NCBI GenBank assembly: GCA_910587505.1
Contig: CAJULD010000016.1
Location: 1 to 64,000 of the forward strand
Direction: 5' to 3'
Origin: an uncultured Oscillospiraceae bacterium
GTDB taxonomy: Bacteria; Bacillota; Clostridia; Oscillospirales; Oscillospiraceae
DNA: 64,000 bases
Part shown: piece after piece, positions 43,006 through 51,651 of the stretch
Layout: the number at the start of each line of letters is the position of its first letter
Position numbering within the stretch: position 1 is the first letter of the stretch
Translations under genes and position numbers: made by a program
Notes under the pieces: generated by a model
What the model saw: only the letters and a program-made list of their open reading frames with translations
The model's database searches: none
What the model was told of the DNA's origin: nothing

Positions 43006-43977
43006 TTAATCAGAGCTTCCCTGGTTCAACTGCTGGTAAAATCTTGCCATCCGGACCATATCCTCCCGGACGGCCGCCTCGTCCTCCGCCGGCCGGCTTC
43101 TCCGGCCGGCAGGCTGCTGCCGGCCGTCGCCCGTCTGGACCTGCTCCAGCGTATGAAGTCCTTTTTCGTGCCACCTGCGCAGGATGCCGTTCATATAGCG
43201 CCACTCCAGCTTCCCGCAGTGGAGCGCCGTCTTGTCATAAGCCAGCGCCACCGCCTCATCCTGAAAGCCCATTTCATGCCACTTGAGCAGATATTTTTCC
43301 TCGCTGTCCGACAGCTTCCGGTCCCCCAGCCCCAGCAGCCGGGCCAGCCGGGGCAGCGCCTGACGGTTTTGCTGGTCCTTCCGGATATAGGCCGCGGCGC
43401 TCTCCTGCGTCATCAGACCCAGACGCGCCCAGATATACCCCTCCTTTTCAATCTGCCGCAGCGTGGGCATCCGCCCCTTGCCGAACCGCTGGACGGTCCG
43501 CTCGGCGCAGAAGCCGACCAGCAGAAAAATCACGTCCGGCGGCAGCCCCAGCTGGTCATACAGCCCCAGCAGGATCACCAGATCAGGCATATTCAGCTTT
43601 TTCCCCAGCTTTTCCTCCACTGCGCTGGTCAGCGCCGCAAACTCCGCCCCCTCCAGGGAGCGGGCCACGTCCGCCCTCGTATATTCCGGCCTCCGGTCGT
43701 GAGCCGGGGGCTCCGGCGGCTGAGCGGAAGGCTCCCCCCGCCCCTGTCTGGAGATCAGACGCTGCTCCGCCAGGGCGTCCAGCGCCCGGCTCAGACGCTC
43801 CCGGTCCCAGCGCAGCAGAGCCTGGAGCTTTCCGTCGTCCGCGCTGCCCCGGTTCTGCAAAAGGGCGATGTAGAGCAGAGCGGCGTCGCCATTCCCCCCC
43901 TGAATCAGGCGGCGCACCACCGGGCCGGAGAGCGTAACGCCCTCCTCCTCCGGCAAATGGAGAATGTAATCAACCAT
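43006..43977 (-). CDS. DnaD-domain replication protein
   Basis: 323 residues. The N-terminal winged-helix region (about 1-85) is followed by DnaD/DnaB_2-type helical modules (about 105-185 and 210-280, the latter with YLLKWHEMGF, AYDKTALHCGKLEWRYMNGIL and RWHEKG). A charged tail follows. Such proteins remodel DNA at the origin and help the loader encoded next (about 120 bp downstream). Together the two genes form a primosome locus. The domain order is like clostridial DnaD-like proteins, which differ from B. subtilis DnaD. The start codon is ATG with GGAGGG upstream. Confidence 0.88.
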   Translation of the reverse strand: MVDYILHLPEEEGVTLSGPVVRRLIQGGNGDAALLYIALLQNRGSADDGKLQALLRWDRERLSRALDALAEQRLISRQGRGEPSAQPPEPPAHDRRPEYTRADVARSLEGAEFAALTSAVEEKLGKKLNMPDLVILLGLYDQLGLPPDVIFLLVGFCAERTVQRFGKGRMPTLRQIEKEGYIWARLGLMTQESAAAYIRKDQQNRQALPRLARLLGLGDRKLSDSEEKYLLKWHEMGFQDEAVALAYDKTALHCGKLEWRYMNGILRRWHEKGLHTLEQVQTGDGRQQPAGRRSRPAEDEAAVREDMVRMARFYQQLNQGSSD

Positions 43978-44100
43978 GGCGGCTCCCTCCCTTCCCCCAA
44001 AGGGGAACGATCTTTTCTGCCACTATTCTACATGAAAAGAGCCGTTTCGTAAAGGGGGAGTTTTTTCTCCACGGCAGACGGGACATCAATCTTTCCACAG

Positions 44101-44146
44101 AAAAGGCCGTACGCGGAGCTTTCGCTCCGCGTACGGCCTTTTTTCA
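44101..44146 (-). terminator. Terminator of the TAXI-TRAP permease gene
   Basis: AAAAGGCCGTACGCGGAGC pairs with its complement around a short loop, ending in TTTTTT on plus and CCTTTTC on minus. It lies 14 bp past the permease stop. Confidence 0.85.
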
Positions 44147-44159
44147 GAGGAAACTGCCG

Positions 44160-46193
44160 TTAGGCCGCTCTGACTTTTTTGGCAGACAGGTACTCCAGCA
44201 GGCACACGCCGCCTACCACAGCCAGTCCCACAAGATCCGTGAGCGAGTCGGGGAACATCATGCACAGACCGCCCGCCGCCAGCAGAAGGCGGAACACGGG
44301 GTTCATTTTCCTGAACAGGGTCCCGTTGAGGGCCGCCGCCACGCCGAAGAGGCCTACCAGAGACGTGACCACAATCTGCGCCACCTGGATGATGTTGGTA
44401 TCCACCAGGAGCATGGCCGGGTTGAAGGCGAAGATGTACGGCACGATAAAGGCCGCTATCGCCAGCTTGGTGGCGTTGATGCCCGTCTTCATGGGATTCG
44501 ATTTCGCGATGGCCGAGCCGGCGTAGGCAGCCAGCGCCACAGGGGGCGTGATGTCCGCCACGATGCCGAAGTAGAACACAAAGAAATGGGCGGGAATCTT
44601 TCCGATGCCCAGCGTAATCAGAATGGGGGCGCAGGTGGAGGCCATGATGCAGTAGTTGGCCGTGGTGGGTACGCCCATGCCCAGCACGATGCAGCACAGC
44701 ATGGTCAGCAGCAGGGCAATAAACATGGCCAGAGACGCGTTGGGGATCATGCGGCTGACGTTCACCACGGCGCTGACCAGCTTGGAGGCCAGACCCGTTA
44801 CGGTGATACACCCGGCCACGATACCCGCCATGGAGCAGGCCACCGCCACGGTGATGCAGCCCCGTCCGCCGGCCTCCAGAGAGCCCGCGATCATGGAGCC
44901 CAGATCTCTGACGGCGTGGACGGCGAAGCCCTCGCCATGCTGGTTCCTGCTGTCAAGGAAAATATTCGGCAGACTCACCAGAATGGTCAGCAAGATGGCA
45001 ATGGCGGCGGAGAACTGGAGAGTCCGCGCGCCGGTGGACACCAGCGCCACCAGCACCACCAGAGGAATGAGCAGATAAATGCTGCGGATCAGCAGCCTGA
45101 ACCTGGGCAGCTGGCTGCGGGGAATGCCCTGGAGCCCCAGCCGCTTGGCCTCCAGATGGACGGAGAGAAAGATCCCCGTGAAATACAGCAGGGCGGGAAG
45201 GATGGCCTTCAGGGCCACGTTGGCATAGGAGGTGCCCATGTACTCCGCCATAAGGAAAGCGGCCGCGCCCATGATGGGGGGCATGATCTGTCCGCCGGTG
45301 GAGGCCGCGGCTTCCACCGCGGCGGCAAACTCGCCCCTGTAGCCGGTCTTCTTCATCATGGGGATGGTCACGGACCCCGTCGTCACGGTGTTGCCCACCG
45401 AGGAGCCGGACACCATGCCGCACAGGGCGGAGGAAATGACCGCCACCTTGGCCGGTCCGCCGGAGGAGGAGCCTGCCGCGCAGTTGGCCAGATCAATAAA
45501 GAAACCGGAGATCCCGGTACGCTCCAGAAACGCACCGAAGATAATGAAGACGGCAATGAACTTTGCGCACACCTGAACGGGAGTGGCCATGACGCCGGAG
45601 GTGCCGAAGAACAGGGTGTAGATTACCCTCGGCAGGCCCTGCCCGCTGGCAAAGGTGTAGATCAGCAGCGCGCCCACCACGAACAGGATGGGCAGGCCCA
45701 CGCACCGGCGGCACAGCTCCGCCAGACACAGGATGCCCACAATGCCCAGTATGATATAGAACCACGCGCCGGCCACGGCGTCCGGGTTGGAGGGATCGAT
45801 CCTGGCGGCGCTGGAGATGACCATGACCAGATTCCTGTAATTGAGGCAGTAATAGAAGAACGCGCCCGCGCCAAGAATCATGATGACAACGTCGTACCAA
45901 GGCATGGTGTTGGGGGTCACGTGCCCCTTCCGGACGGGGTAGTTGAGATAGCCCATGATGATGACGAGGCCCAGAAAGGCCGTCAGGCGGATGGGCAGGT
46001 CCGCCGTGCTCCACAGGGTGGACCAGATGCAGTAGAGAGAGAACAGCGCCGAAATGACGCTTACTACAATCTTTGGTTTCCCCTCCCAGATGCGGGTCGC
46101 GGATTCCCGGTCATACTTGCGCATGACCTCGTCCATGTCCGCCGCCGTGCCGGCTTCCACGCCGGGCAGATTCTTCTTTCCTTTTTCGCTCAT
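44160..46193 (-). CDS. TAXI-type TRAP transporter fused permease (small and large subunits)
   Basis: 677 residues with about 16-18 hydrophobic segments. The N-terminal 4-helix part corresponds to the DctQ subunit and the remainder to DctM, with typical motifs such as MVSGSSVGNTVTTGSVTIPMMKKTG, ASTGGQIMPPIMGAAAFLMAE, MGVPTTANY and FGIVADITPPVALAAYA. These fused permeases use Na+ gradients to import organic acids with a TAXI binding protein. The ATG at 46193 follows AAAGGAGG; an upstream in-frame extension is not supported. The binding-protein gene lies upstream on the same strand, separated by a strong hairpin. Substrate is unknown. Confidence 0.93.
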   Translation of the reverse strand: MSEKGKKNLPGVEAGTAADMDEVMRKYDRESATRIWEGKPKIVVSVISALFSLYCIWSTLWSTADLPIRLTAFLGLVIIMGYLNYPVRKGHVTPNTMPWYDVVIMILGAGAFFYYCLNYRNLVMVISSAARIDPSNPDAVAGAWFYIILGIVGILCLAELCRRCVGLPILFVVGALLIYTFASGQGLPRVIYTLFFGTSGVMATPVQVCAKFIAVFIIFGAFLERTGISGFFIDLANCAAGSSSGGPAKVAVISSALCGMVSGSSVGNTVTTGSVTIPMMKKTGYRGEFAAAVEAAASTGGQIMPPIMGAAAFLMAEYMGTSYANVALKAILPALLYFTGIFLSVHLEAKRLGLQGIPRSQLPRFRLLIRSIYLLIPLVVLVALVSTGARTLQFSAAIAILLTILVSLPNIFLDSRNQHGEGFAVHAVRDLGSMIAGSLEAGGRGCITVAVACSMAGIVAGCITVTGLASKLVSAVVNVSRMIPNASLAMFIALLLTMLCCIVLGMGVPTTANYCIMASTCAPILITLGIGKIPAHFFVFYFGIVADITPPVALAAYAGSAIAKSNPMKTGINATKLAIAAFIVPYIFAFNPAMLLVDTNIIQVAQIVVTSLVGLFGVAAALNGTLFRKMNPVFRLLLAAGGLCMMFPDSLTDLVGLAVVGGVCLLEYLSAKKVRAA

Positions 46194-46271
46194 TGAGGAC
46201 GGCCTCCTTTGCCATGAAATCAGAATTTTGCCGTATTGAAAAGGCGGAGGAAGTCTCTGCCCTTTCAACAC

Positions 46272-46299
46272 GGCAAGGGCCGCGCAAGCGGCCCTTGCC
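46272..46299 (-). other. Intercistronic hairpin in the TAXI-TRAP operon
   Basis: A perfect 12-bp stem GGCAAGGGCCGC/GCGGCCCTTGCC with a GCAA (GNRA) loop lies between the binding-protein and permease genes, next to a longer imperfect stem (46229-46274). It may protect the upstream message or partly terminate transcription, keeping binding protein in excess of permease. Confidence 0.55.
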
Positions 46300-46324
46300 A
46301 GAAATGCACAATCTGGGTGAGAGA

Positions 46325-47317
46325 TCAATAGGTACCGGCCTTGATGGTATAGGCGCTGTAGTAGGGGGAGGAGGCCAGCAGGGCGTTGGTGTGCTCCTCA
46401 TCCAGGCCCACAAGGTACACGGGCTTGGAGGTGGCCAGATCCACAATCGCGTTGGTGGGCGCGCCGGCCACGATGAAGGCCGCGTCGATCTTCCCGTCCT
46501 TCAGGCTCTCAGCGCTGTCGCCAAAGCTCTGGTACACGGGGCTGATGCCGGTGTCGGGATCGATGCCATAGGCGCTGAGCACGTCAACGGCGTTGAACCA
46601 CACGCCCGAGCCCCGGTCGCCGATGGAGACGGACTTGCCCGCCAGATCGGCCACGGACTTGATGTCGGGGTTGGTGGTAACAATCTGAACCTGCTCCATG
46701 TACAGGGCGGCCACCACGGAGAAGCCGGTGACGGCGCTGTCAAACAGGCGCTCACCGTTGTAGCCGTAGCTCATGACGTCGGACTGGACGAAGGCCAGCT
46801 GGACGTTGCCGGCGGCCAGATCCTCAATGTTGGCCTTGGAGCCGCCGGAGGTGACGGCGGTGACGGAGACGGAGGTGTTGTTGGAGACATAGCTCGACAG
46901 CACGCCGCCGAAGGCGTAGTAGGTGCCGGACTCGCCGCCGGTGCCGAAGGTCAGGGCCCTGCTCTCGCCGGAGCCCGCGCCGTCCTTGACGGCAACGTTC
47001 TTGCCCTTCTCAGCAAAATATCTGGCCGCGCCGGGGTGATAGGGCACGCTGGTAACGGAGGCGGCGAAGTCCAGGCTCAGCTCCTTGCCCTTATCGTGCT
47101 GCTCGGAGATGGCGGCAGTGTTCTCAAAGATGGCGGAGGTGAAGGCGTAGATGTCGTCCTCGGGCACATCGTCCCGGGCAATGACCACAGCGCCTACGGC
47201 CACGGTGCTGGTATCCACAGCAGCGGCGCCCTTGCCGCCGTCGTTCTTGCCGCCGCAGGCGGCCAGGGACAGGCTCATGACCATTGCCATGACAAGCGCA
47301 AATAACCTCTTTTTCAT
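46325..47317 (-). CDS. TAXI-family TRAP solute-binding lipoprotein with permuted domain order
   Basis: 330 residues. The signal peptide ends at lipobox LAAC (Cys21). Residues about 34-105 (VDTSTVAVGAVVIARDD, DIYAFTSAIFENTAAI, SVPYHPGAARYFAEKG) match what is normally the C-terminus of TAXI proteins. After a linker (106-120) comes the normal N-terminal start, ALTFGTGGESGTYYAFGG, and the protein runs on through VQSDVMSYGYNG, DLAGKSVSIGDRGSG, DGKIDAAFIVAGAP to end at YTIKAGTY, the point that usually leads into the C-terminal segment. So the order is circularly permuted within an intact frame. A promoter lies about 50 bp upstream. It serves the permease encoded downstream. Confidence 0.88.
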   Translation of the reverse strand: MKKRLFALVMAMVMSLSLAACGGKNDGGKGAAAVDTSTVAVGAVVIARDDVPEDDIYAFTSAIFENTAAISEQHDKGKELSLDFAASVTSVPYHPGAARYFAEKGKNVAVKDGAGSGESRALTFGTGGESGTYYAFGGVLSSYVSNNTSVSVTAVTSGGSKANIEDLAAGNVQLAFVQSDVMSYGYNGERLFDSAVTGFSVVAALYMEQVQIVTTNPDIKSVADLAGKSVSIGDRGSGVWFNAVDVLSAYGIDPDTGISPVYQSFGDSAESLKDGKIDAAFIVAGAPTNAIVDLATSKPVYLVGLDEEHTNALLASSPYYSAYTIKAGTY

Positions 47318-47365
47318 AGTCGTTTCTTCCTTTTCCTAATGATGTCCTCCGTGGGAGATGCAATG

Positions 47366-47394
47366 ATTATACCTGATACTTGCAGGATTTGCAA
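47366..47394 (-). promoter_or_regulatory. Promoter of the TAXI-TRAP operon
   Basis: On the minus strand TTGCAA (47389-47394) and TATAAT (47366-47371) are 17 bp apart. The -35 region lies within a dyad, ACTTGCA...TGCAAGT (47379-47397), a possible operator. Confidence 0.7.
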
Positions 47395-47397
47395 GTG

Positions 47398-47702
47398 GCA
47401 AATTCATATAAATTCTCCGCCAACTTCATTTTATTTTATGAGAAGCTACAAAGAAGGATCAAATTTCCGCGCATTTCCCGGCCCGTTCCATGTAATATCG
47501 CACGTATAGAGACAAAAATTGTGATTTTTGTCTTTCGGCCAAAAGAGAGTGTTGCAGCCTCTTTTGCAACTTGCAATACAAGAACTTGCAAAATAACAGT
47601 ATAGCAGCAGGCCCGCCGGAGTGAAATCCGGCGGGCCTGCTGCTGCAATCTATCGCTTTTTAAAGTTCATTGCCGATTTTCTTTCAGGAAAAAGGGATCC
47701 GT
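47398..47702. other. Region between the TAXI operon and adhE
   Basis: About 300 bp with no gene. It has extra TTGCAA/CTTGCA words at about 47570-47592 and a strong hairpin at 47603-47644. Confidence 0.55.
47603..47644 (-). terminator. Hairpin after adhE
   Basis: AGCAGCAGGCCCGCCGGA (47603-47620) pairs with its complement (47627-47644), about 60 bp past the adhE stop. No T-run follows, so the role is inferred. Confidence 0.55.
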
Positions 47703-50306
47703 TCACTTCCCGTAGTAAGCCTTCAGATACATCTCCCGGATCTCGCTCATAAGGGGATAGCGGGGGTTCGCGCCGGTGCACTGATCGTCGAAGGCCTGCT
47801 CCACCATGGCATCCAGATTGTCCAGGAAGTATTTCTCATCCACGCCGTAGTCCTTAATCGTGGCCTTGACGCCCACGGCCTTCTTCAGCTCCTCAATCTT
47901 CTCGATGAGCTTCTTCACAGCGTCTTCGTCGCTCCTGGCGCTGATGCCGCAGAAGCGGGCGCACTCGGCATACCGGGCCATGGTGTGGGGATACTGGTAC
48001 TGGGAGAAGGTACCCATTTTCGGGGGAACCTCGGCGGAGTTGTACTCCACCACCAGAGAGATCATCAGAGCGTTGGCGATACCGTGGGGCAGGTGGTGGA
48101 ACGCGCCCAGCTTATGGGCCATGGAGTGGCACACGCCCAAAAAGGCGTTGGCAAAGGCCATGCCCGCCAGGCACGAGGCGTCGGCCATCTTCTGCCGGGC
48201 CTCCAGATCCGTGCCGTCGTTGTAGGCCCGGGGCAGATACTCGAACACGCTCTTCATGGCCTTCAGGGCCAGTCCGTCGGTATAGTCGGTGGCCATAATG
48301 GAGGCGTAGGCCTCCAGGGCGTGGGTCAGCACGTCCACGCCGCTGGCGGAGGTCAGGCCCCTGGGCTGGCTCATCATATTGTCCACGTCCACAATGGCCA
48401 TATTGGGCAGCAGCTCGTAGTCCGCCAGAGGATATTTCACGCCGGTTTCCTGGTCGGTGATGACGGCGAAGGGAGTCACCTCGCTGCCGGTGCCGGAGGA
48501 GGTGGGGATTGCCACAAAGAAGGCCTTCTCTCCCATCTTCGGGAAGGTATAAATCCGCTTTCGGATGTCCACAAAGCGCATGGCCAGATCCTGGAAGTCC
48601 ACCTCGGGGTGCTCATACATGACCCACATGATCTTGCCCGCGTCCATGGCGGACCCGCCGCCCAGAGCGATAATGACATCGGGCTGGAAGGCCGCCATGG
48701 CCCTGGCGCCCTCCTGGGCGTTGGCCAGGGTGGGGTCCGGCTGAACGTTGGAGAAAACGGTGTAGGTAATGCCCAGCTCATCGAGCTTGTCGGTGATGGG
48801 CCTGGTGTATCCGTTCTGATAGAGGAAGGAGTCGGTGACGAGGAAAGCCTTCTTCTTCCCCATCACGTCCCGCAGCTCGTTGAGGGCCACGGGCATGGAG
48901 CCCTTCTTGAAGTAAACCTTCTGGGGGGTGCGGAACCAGAGCATATTCTCTCTCCTCTCGGCAACGGTCTTGATGTTCAGCAGGTGCATGGGCCCCACGT
49001 TCTCGCTGACGGAATTGTTGCCCCAGGAGCCGCAGCCCAGGGTCAGGGAGGGCCGGAGCTTAAAGTTGTACAGGTCGCCGATGCCGCCGTGGCTGGAGGG
49101 GGTGTTGACCACCACGCGGCAGGCCTTCATGGCGCCGACAAACTGGTCGTACCGGTCTGTGCGCTTGGGATCGATGTACAGGGAGGCGGTGTGGCCGATG
49201 CCGCCGTCCTCCACCAGGCGCTCCGCGTTGGCTACCGCCTGCTCGAAGGTCTCGGCCCGGTACATGGCCAGCACCGGGGACAGCTTCTCGTGGGCGAAGG
49301 GCTCGGAGAGCTCCACGCTCTCCACCTCGCCGATGAGGATCTTTGTGGCGGCGGGCACTTCCACCCCGGCCATTTCGGCGATTTTGGGAGCGGGCTGGCC
49401 CACGATCCTGGCGTTCAGCGCGCCGTTAATCAGAATGGTACTGCGAACCCTGTCCAGCTCGCCGTCCTTGAGGAAGTAGCAGCCCCGGGCAGCAAACTCC
49501 TGCTTCACCGCGTCGTAGATGGACGCCATGACGGTGACGGACTGCTCGCTGGCGCAGATCATGCCGTTGTCAAAGGTCTTGGAGTGAATGATGGAGCTGA
49601 CGGCCATCCGGACGTCGGCGCTGTCGTCGATGACCACGGGCACGTTGCCCGCGCCTACGCCCACGGCGGGCTTGCCGGAGGAGTAGGCGGCCTTCACCAT
49701 GCCGGGACCGCCGGTGGCCAGAATCAGATCCGCCTCCTGCATCACCTGATTGGTCAGCTCCAGAGAGGGCGCGTCGATCCACCCGATGATCTCCGCCGGC
49801 GCGCCGGCTTTGACGGCGGCGTCCAGAACGATCCGGGCCGCCGCAATGGTGCAGGCCCTGGCGCGGGGATGGGGGGAGAAAATAATCGCGTTACGGGTCT
49901 TCAGAGCGATCAGGGCCTTGAAAATTGCGGTAGAGGTGGGATTGGTGGTGGGAATGACGGCAGCGATGAGGCCCACGGGCTCGGCAGTCTTTTTAAAGCC
50001 GAAGGCCCGGTCCTCCTCAATAACGCCGCAGGTCTTCATATTCTTATAAGCGTTGTAGATGTACTCGGCGGCGTAGTGGTTCTTGATGACCTTGTCCTCC
50101 ACCACGCCCATGCCGGTCTCCTCCACGGCCATTTTGGCCAGGGGGATGCGCTGCATGTTGGCGGCCCTGGCCGCCTCAAAGAAAATGCGGTCCACCTGCT
50201 CCTGAGAAAAGGCGGCGAAAGTCCGCTGGGCCCGGCGCATGGCGGTCAGCTTCTCCGCAAGCGCTTCGGCGGTGTCGATAGCAGCAGGAATGTTGTTGTC
50301 AGCCAT
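47703..50306 (-). CDS. adhE: Bifunctional acetaldehyde-CoA/alcohol dehydrogenase AdhE
   Basis: 867 residues. The N-terminal aldehyde dehydrogenase domain (about 1-440) converts acetyl-CoA to acetaldehyde, with catalytic Cys251 in MICASEQS. The C-terminal iron-dependent alcohol dehydrogenase (about 450-867) reduces it to ethanol; GGGSAMDAGK binds NADH, and GVDVLTHALEAY and HSMAHKLGAFHHLPHG hold the metal ligands. AdhE regenerates NAD+ during fermentation and forms spirosomes. The ATG at 50306 follows GGAGG at eight bases; two earlier in-frame ATGs are less likely. A Rex-like operator lies just upstream, in keeping with redox control. Confidence 0.97.
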   Translation of the reverse strand: MADNNIPAAIDTAEALAEKLTAMRRAQRTFAAFSQEQVDRIFFEAARAANMQRIPLAKMAVEETGMGVVEDKVIKNHYAAEYIYNAYKNMKTCGVIEEDRAFGFKKTAEPVGLIAAVIPTTNPTSTAIFKALIALKTRNAIIFSPHPRARACTIAAARIVLDAAVKAGAPAEIIGWIDAPSLELTNQVMQEADLILATGGPGMVKAAYSSGKPAVGVGAGNVPVVIDDSADVRMAVSSIIHSKTFDNGMICASEQSVTVMASIYDAVKQEFAARGCYFLKDGELDRVRSTILINGALNARIVGQPAPKIAEMAGVEVPAATKILIGEVESVELSEPFAHEKLSPVLAMYRAETFEQAVANAERLVEDGGIGHTASLYIDPKRTDRYDQFVGAMKACRVVVNTPSSHGGIGDLYNFKLRPSLTLGCGSWGNNSVSENVGPMHLLNIKTVAERRENMLWFRTPQKVYFKKGSMPVALNELRDVMGKKKAFLVTDSFLYQNGYTRPITDKLDELGITYTVFSNVQPDPTLANAQEGARAMAAFQPDVIIALGGGSAMDAGKIMWVMYEHPEVDFQDLAMRFVDIRKRIYTFPKMGEKAFFVAIPTSSGTGSEVTPFAVITDQETGVKYPLADYELLPNMAIVDVDNMMSQPRGLTSASGVDVLTHALEAYASIMATDYTDGLALKAMKSVFEYLPRAYNDGTDLEARQKMADASCLAGMAFANAFLGVCHSMAHKLGAFHHLPHGIANALMISLVVEYNSAEVPPKMGTFSQYQYPHTMARYAECARFCGISARSDEDAVKKLIEKIEELKKAVGVKATIKDYGVDEKYFLDNLDAMVEQAFDDQCTGANPRYPLMSEIREMYLKAYYGK

Positions 50307-50350
50307 TTCAGTTTCCTCCATTTCAGTTGCTCCGTCAGTCATTCGTGTAT

Positions 50351-50368
50351 TTGTTAATCATTTAACGA
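50351..50368 (-). promoter_or_regulatory. Rex-type operator of adhE
   Basis: TTGTTAATCATTTAACGA matches the clostridial Rex consensus TTGTTAANNNNTTAACAA at all but one base. It lies just downstream of the adhE -10 box, where Rex would block transcription until NADH rises. Confidence 0.75.
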
Positions 50369-50380
50369 TCTGGTGAGGAC

Positions 50381-50409
50381 AGTATACTATATTGTCAACG
50401 ACTTGTCAA
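50381..50409 (-). promoter_or_regulatory. adhE promoter
   Basis: On the minus strand TTGACA (50404-50409) and TATACT (50381-50386) are 17 bp apart, upstream of the Rex-like site. Confidence 0.75.
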
Positions 50410-50462
50410 TATCCCCCCATATGAAAATTATCAAAATTCTGTCCCGCCGGCCGGATGCAGAA

Positions 50463-50492
50463 TTCATAATTCAGGAAAAACGGGACAGACTA
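50463..50492 (+). promoter_or_regulatory. Possible forespore-type promoter of spoVAD
   Basis: TTCATA (50463-50468) and CAGACTA (50486-50492), 17 bp apart, loosely resemble a sigma-G/F promoter 50 bp before spoVAD. No sigma-A promoter is evident on this strand. Confidence 0.35.
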
Positions 50493-50543
50493 AGGCTGCA
50501 CGGACCGGGCAACCCCCGGCATTTCGGTTTCGGAGGCGAGACT

Positions 50544-51551
50544 ATGCAAAATCGATTGGGGCGACAGACCGTCGCTCTGGAGCAGCCCGCGGTCATTCTC
50601 TCCCACGCCGCCGTAGGCGGCAAGCAGGAGGGCGAGGGTCCCCTGGCGGACTGCTTCGACCATCTCTGCGCGGACAGCTTTTTCGGCGAAAAAACCTGGG
50701 AAAAGGCGGAGAGCGCCATGCAGAAAATCGCGCTGAGCAAGGCGCTGGAGAAGGCGGCGCTGCCGCCGGAGGATCTGGACTACGTGTTCGCGGGGGATCT
50801 GCTCAATCAGTGCATCGGCACATCCTTCAGCCTGCGGGATTTCGGCATCCCCTTCTACGGCCTGTACGGCGCCTGCTCCACCATGGGAGAATCCCTCGCA
50901 CTGGCGTCCCTGCTCGTTTCCGGCGGCTTTGCCCGGAAGGCGGCCGCCATGACCTCCAGTCATTTCTGCACCGCGGAGCGGCAGTATCGCATGCCGGTGC
51001 CCTACGGCAACCAGCGCACGCCAACCGCCCAGTGGACCGCCACGGCGTCCGGCTGTGTGATTCTGGGGGCGGAGGGAGACGGACCGAAAATCACCGCCGT
51101 CACCTGCGGCAAAATTGTGGACAAGGGCATCTGCGACGCGAACAACATGGGAGCCGCCATGGCCCCGGCGGCCTATGACACCCTCGCCGCGCACTTCCGG
51201 GCCACGGGGACCGGGCCACAGGACTACGACCTGGTCCTTACCGGCGATCTGGGGGTTCTGGGGCATCAGATCGTCACGGAGTTTTTCCAGCAGGACGGCG
51301 TTGACATGAGCAAAAACTATCAGGACTGCGGCATGCTGCTCTACGATATCCAGAAGCAGGACATGCATGCCGGAGCCAGCGGCTGCGGCTGCTCGGCGTC
51401 GGTGCTGTGCGGGTACCTGCTGCGGCAAATGGAGGCAAACCATCTCCGGAAGATCCTTTTCGCGCCCACCGGAGCCCTGCTGTCCCCCACCTCCAGCTTC
51501 CAGGGGGAGAGCATTCCCAGCATCTGCCACGCGCTGACCATAGAAAAATAG
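50544..51551 (+). CDS. spoVAD: Stage V sporulation protein AD
   Basis: 335 residues, standard length. It is a thiolase-fold protein of the spore inner membrane that helps import and release dipicolinic acid. Typical segments include YGLYGACSTMGESLALAS, CTAERQYRMPVPYGNQRTPTAQW (two halves of the family signature), DYDLVLTGDLG and the C-terminal LLSPTSSFQGESIPSICHA. The ATG at 50544 follows GGAGG at seven bases; the longer frame upstream is not used. spoVAE follows about 100 bp downstream. spoVAC, normally just upstream, is absent; adhE is divergent there. Confidence 0.96.
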   Translation: MQNRLGRQTVALEQPAVILSHAAVGGKQEGEGPLADCFDHLCADSFFGEKTWEKAESAMQKIALSKALEKAALPPEDLDYVFAGDLLNQCIGTSFSLRDFGIPFYGLYGACSTMGESLALASLLVSGGFARKAAAMTSSHFCTAERQYRMPVPYGNQRTPTAQWTATASGCVILGAEGDGPKITAVTCGKIVDKGICDANNMGAAMAPAAYDTLAAHFRATGTGPQDYDLVLTGDLGVLGHQIVTEFFQQDGVDMSKNYQDCGMLLYDIQKQDMHAGASGCGCSASVLCGYLLRQMEANHLRKILFAPTGALLSPTSSFQGESIPSICHALTIEK

Positions 51552-51554
51552 GCG

Positions 51555-51625
51555 AAACGGAGTTTCGCGACAGGCGTTTTTCTTTGTGAACAAAGAAAAA
51601 GGATGGGCGCTGAAAGGCGTATGTA
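51555..51625. repeat. Intergenic palindromic module between spoVAD and spoVAE
   Basis: GGCGAAACGGAGTTTCGC and CTTTTTCTTTGTGAACAAAGAAAAAG form two hairpins in the 100-bp gap. They resemble modules seen in other intergenic regions of this window. Confidence 0.55.
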
Positions 51626-51651
51626 TACCTGACAAGGAGGAGGACCCATGT

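Noticed and set aside
47670..50357. An 895-residue plus-strand frame opposite adhE
   Set aside because: Antisense shadow of adhE, with low-complexity Gly/His/Val composition and no domain.
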